A stretch of 41,162 nucleotides of DNA from an uncultured Erysipelotrichaceae bacterium (GTDB lineage Bacteria; Bacillota_I; Bacilli_A; Erysipelotrichales; Erysipelotrichaceae): assembly GCA_902775735.1 (NCBI GenBank), contig CACYNH010000032.1, positions 1 to 41,162 of the forward strand, given 5' to 3'. How positions within the stretch are numbered: the stretch's first letter is position 1; the number at the start of each line of letters is the position of its first letter. Under the pieces are notes generated by a model. It worked only from the letters and a program-made list of their open reading frames with translations. It made no database searches and had not been told where the DNA came from. The translations under genes and the position numbers were made by a program. This document shows, piece by piece, positions 39,894 to 41,162 of the stretch.

Positions 39894-40763
39894 ATGCCGC
39901 AGCAGCAGACTGTTATTTCCATGGATGACAGAAAGTATAAATTTCATGTCGTCCAGGATGAGCTTTTTATTGATCTGAATCTTTACCAGTTCGGATATGA
40001 GAAATGTGAACCCCTGCATCTGTGGGGACCGGCAGTCAGAAATCATTTTCTTTTCCACTACATCATCCGCGGGAAAGGAAGGCTGGATACCAATAACCAC
40101 ACTTACTATCTTCAGCCGGGTCAGGGGTTTCTGCTGTGTCCGGGTCAGATCTCCACTTACTACGCGGACGAGGAAGATCCCTGGTTTTATACCTGGGTGG
40201 AATTTGACGGCCTGAAGGCGCGTGAATGTATGACGCTGGCCGGTTTAAGTGAAACGCAGCCCGTCTATACCCCTGTCCATCAGGATAACAATATGATTGC
40301 GGAGTATATGATCCGCCTGGCAGACAGCTCAGGCGCATCCATCATGCGGCTGATCGGACTGGGGATGCTGCTGATGGATGAAATCGTCGAAACCAGCTCA
40401 ACCAGAGTTGTCCAGGAAAGAAAAAAGCTCCGCGACTTCTATATGAAAGAAGCGCTGAACTTCATTGAGGGAAACTACCAGAGGGATATCTCCATTGAGG
40501 AGATTGCCGACCGCAGCGGTCTGAACCGCAGTTACTTCAGCCGCCTGTTCAAGGAGATGTTCGGAGAGTCGCCCCAGTCATTCCTGATCAAGTACAGGAT
40601 GAACAAAGCCTCGGAACTTCTTAAGCACAGTAGAATCTCCATCGCCGATGTCGGCCAGCGGGTAGGATATGAAAACCAGCTGCATTTCTCAAGGGCGTTC
40701 AGGAATGTTTTCGGAATCTCGCCACGGAAATACCGCGACCGCAACATGATTCATCCACAGTAA
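39894..40763 (+). CDS. AraC-family regulator of the alpha-galactoside locus
   Basis: 289 residues from ATG 39894, which has GGGAGGA just upstream; the open frame begins further upstream at 39840 without such a site. Residues about 35-120 are an AraC-type cupin (HFLFHYIIRGKGRLDTNNHTYYLQPGQGFLLCPGQISTYYADEEDPWFYTWVEF). The last 100 residues hold two HTH motifs (DISIEEIADRSGLNRSYFSRLFKEMFGESPQSFL and SIADVGQRVGYENQLHFSRAFRNVFGISPRKYR). This MsmR/RafR-like architecture and the divergent arrangement point to activation of the alpha-galactoside operon. The next gene starts 11 nt downstream. Confidence 0.9.
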   Translation: MPQQQTVISMDDRKYKFHVVQDELFIDLNLYQFGYEKCEPLHLWGPAVRNHFLFHYIIRGKGRLDTNNHTYYLQPGQGFLLCPGQISTYYADEEDPWFYTWVEFDGLKARECMTLAGLSETQPVYTPVHQDNNMIAEYMIRLADSSGASIMRLIGLGMLLMDEIVETSSTRVVQERKKLRDFYMKEALNFIEGNYQRDISIEEIADRSGLNRSYFSRLFKEMFGESPQSFLIKYRMNKASELLKHSRISIADVGQRVGYENQLHFSRAFRNVFGISPRKYRDRNMIHPQ

Positions 40764-40774
40764 CAGGAGACATG

Positions 40775-41162
40775 ATGACAGAAAAGAAAATCGATTTTGA
40801 AACATGGGAAAGAAAAGATCTCTTCAATCATTTCTCACACACCTCCAGTCCCTTCTGGTCTTTGACCTATGAAGAAGACGTGACGGAAGTATACACATTC
40901 GCCAAAGCAAACAGAATCTCCTTTTACGGAGCGATGATCTGGACTGTTTCCAGGGCGCTCAATTATGTGAAGGCGTTTCATTCACAACCGCAGGATCCCC
41001 CATCCAAAATCTTTGATTTGGGTGGGGAGGAATGCGGCTTTCTTTTCACCAATATTTTACAAATCTTTCACATTCGAACGCTTACATCCAATTGTGAAAA
41101 CGTCTACGATGGAACCATGAACCCCAACAAATTTTCCCTTACAGCCAAGCTTCAGCTCATTG
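40775..41162 (+). CDS. Chloramphenicol-acetyltransferase-like protein, N-terminal part (partial, possibly interrupted)
   Basis: The frame starts at ATG 40775 (AGGAGA at 40765-40770; ATG 40772 is an alternative too close to it) and stays open to the window end. Residues 1-69 (KIDFETWERKDLFNHFSHTSSPFWSLTYEED, ISFYGAMIWTVSRALNYVKAFH) match the N-terminus of the CAT-like family. From about residue 70 the family's FRYRI and following segments are absent and the sequence (SQPQDPPSKIFDLGGEECGFLF) shows no resemblance. The catalytic His region would lie beyond the window. Co-directional with the AraC gene. Confidence 0.55.
   Translation, partial: MTEKKIDFETWERKDLFNHFSHTSSPFWSLTYEEDVTEVYTFAKANRISFYGAMIWTVSRALNYVKAFHSQPQDPPSKIFDLGGEECGFLFTNILQIFHIRTLTSNCENVYDGTMNPNKFSLTAKLQLI
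40982..41162. other. Possible insertion or recombination junction in the CAT-like gene
   Basis: From about 40982 the sequence departs from CAT-like coding sequence and becomes more A/T-rich and less codon-like. It has an imperfect hairpin CCCCCATCCAAAATC/GATTTGGGTGGGG (40997-41027), and an ATG at about 41117 opens MNPNKFSLTAKLQLI, which could be the start of another gene. The end of an insertion element is one explanation; no terminal repeat or target duplication can be shown because the other end is outside the window. Confidence 0.3.

Noticed and set aside
1..41162. CRISPR array, prophage, integrase/att site or replication origin
   Set aside because: No regularly spaced repeats, no phage structural or integrase genes and no DnaA-box cluster were seen. 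The tRNA genes are not flanked by recognisable duplicated 3' ends.

Overview
The window looks like a chromosomal segment of a Firmicute (Bacillota), most likely a gut-type Erysipelotrichales-like organism. The signs are strong Shine-Dalgarno sites (GGAGG/GAGGT), sepF, lipoprotein solute-binding proteins with Cys lipoboxes, a CcpA-type cre site, many extended -10 promoters (TGnTATAAT), MsmX-dependent-style sugar ABC genes without their own ATPase, and moderate GC. The family assignment is inference from gene style only. No prophage, CRISPR array or rRNA was seen.

Layout. (1) 1-1549: tail of an upstream gene and a fusion of a PTS EIIB-like domain to a degenerate ROK sugar-kinase fold. (2) 1554-8923: a CUT2 (ribose/rhamnose-type) ABC importer with a GH78 alpha-L-rhamnosidase-like gene, divergent from an AraC regulator, with a perfect cre match between them. 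(3) 8970-12670: a tight five-gene operon of unknown pathway (SnoaL/NTF2-like, cyclophilin-like, two short-chain dehydrogenases, MmgE/PrpD). (4) 12828-15984: PepF-like M3 oligopeptidase and a tandem flavodoxin-fold oxidoreductase, converging on a shared terminator. (5) 16145-18923: a variable patch with a RelE/RHH toxin-antitoxin pair, a probable transposase remnant, two gene-poor stretches and a small HTH-like protein. (6) 18993-29479: housekeeping genes (sepF, mutY, rarA, six tRNAs), a large GmrSD-like DUF262/DUF1524/DUF4357 protein with a lysine-rich tail, a YdcF-like protein, a MATE/MFS efflux pair and an XRE-TPR regulator. (7) 29543-40763: an alpha-galactoside utilisation locus with a CUT1 lipoprotein and two permeases, a YesL-like membrane protein, GH27, raffinose-synthase-like and GH36 enzymes and a 69-aa zinc-finger-like protein, divergent from a second AraC regulator. 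(8) 40775-41162: the start of a chloramphenicol-acetyltransferase-like gene whose similarity stops abruptly at about 40982, perhaps an insertion junction.

How the genes work together. Two carbohydrate islands follow the same plan: an AraC sensor faces an importer plus intracellular glycosidases. One is aimed at rhamnosides or a similar sugar, the other at raffinose-family or other alpha-galactosides. The lack of signal peptides on all four glycosidases implies import of intact oligosaccharides followed by cytoplasmic cleavage. Hairpins after the binding-protein gene and between transporter and enzyme genes suggest graded expression within these long mRNAs. The most unusual items are the EIIB-ROK fusion, the unknown five-gene operon, the DUF262 protein with its basic tail, and a set of genes whose -10 boxes sit so close to the start codon that near-leaderless mRNAs are predicted.
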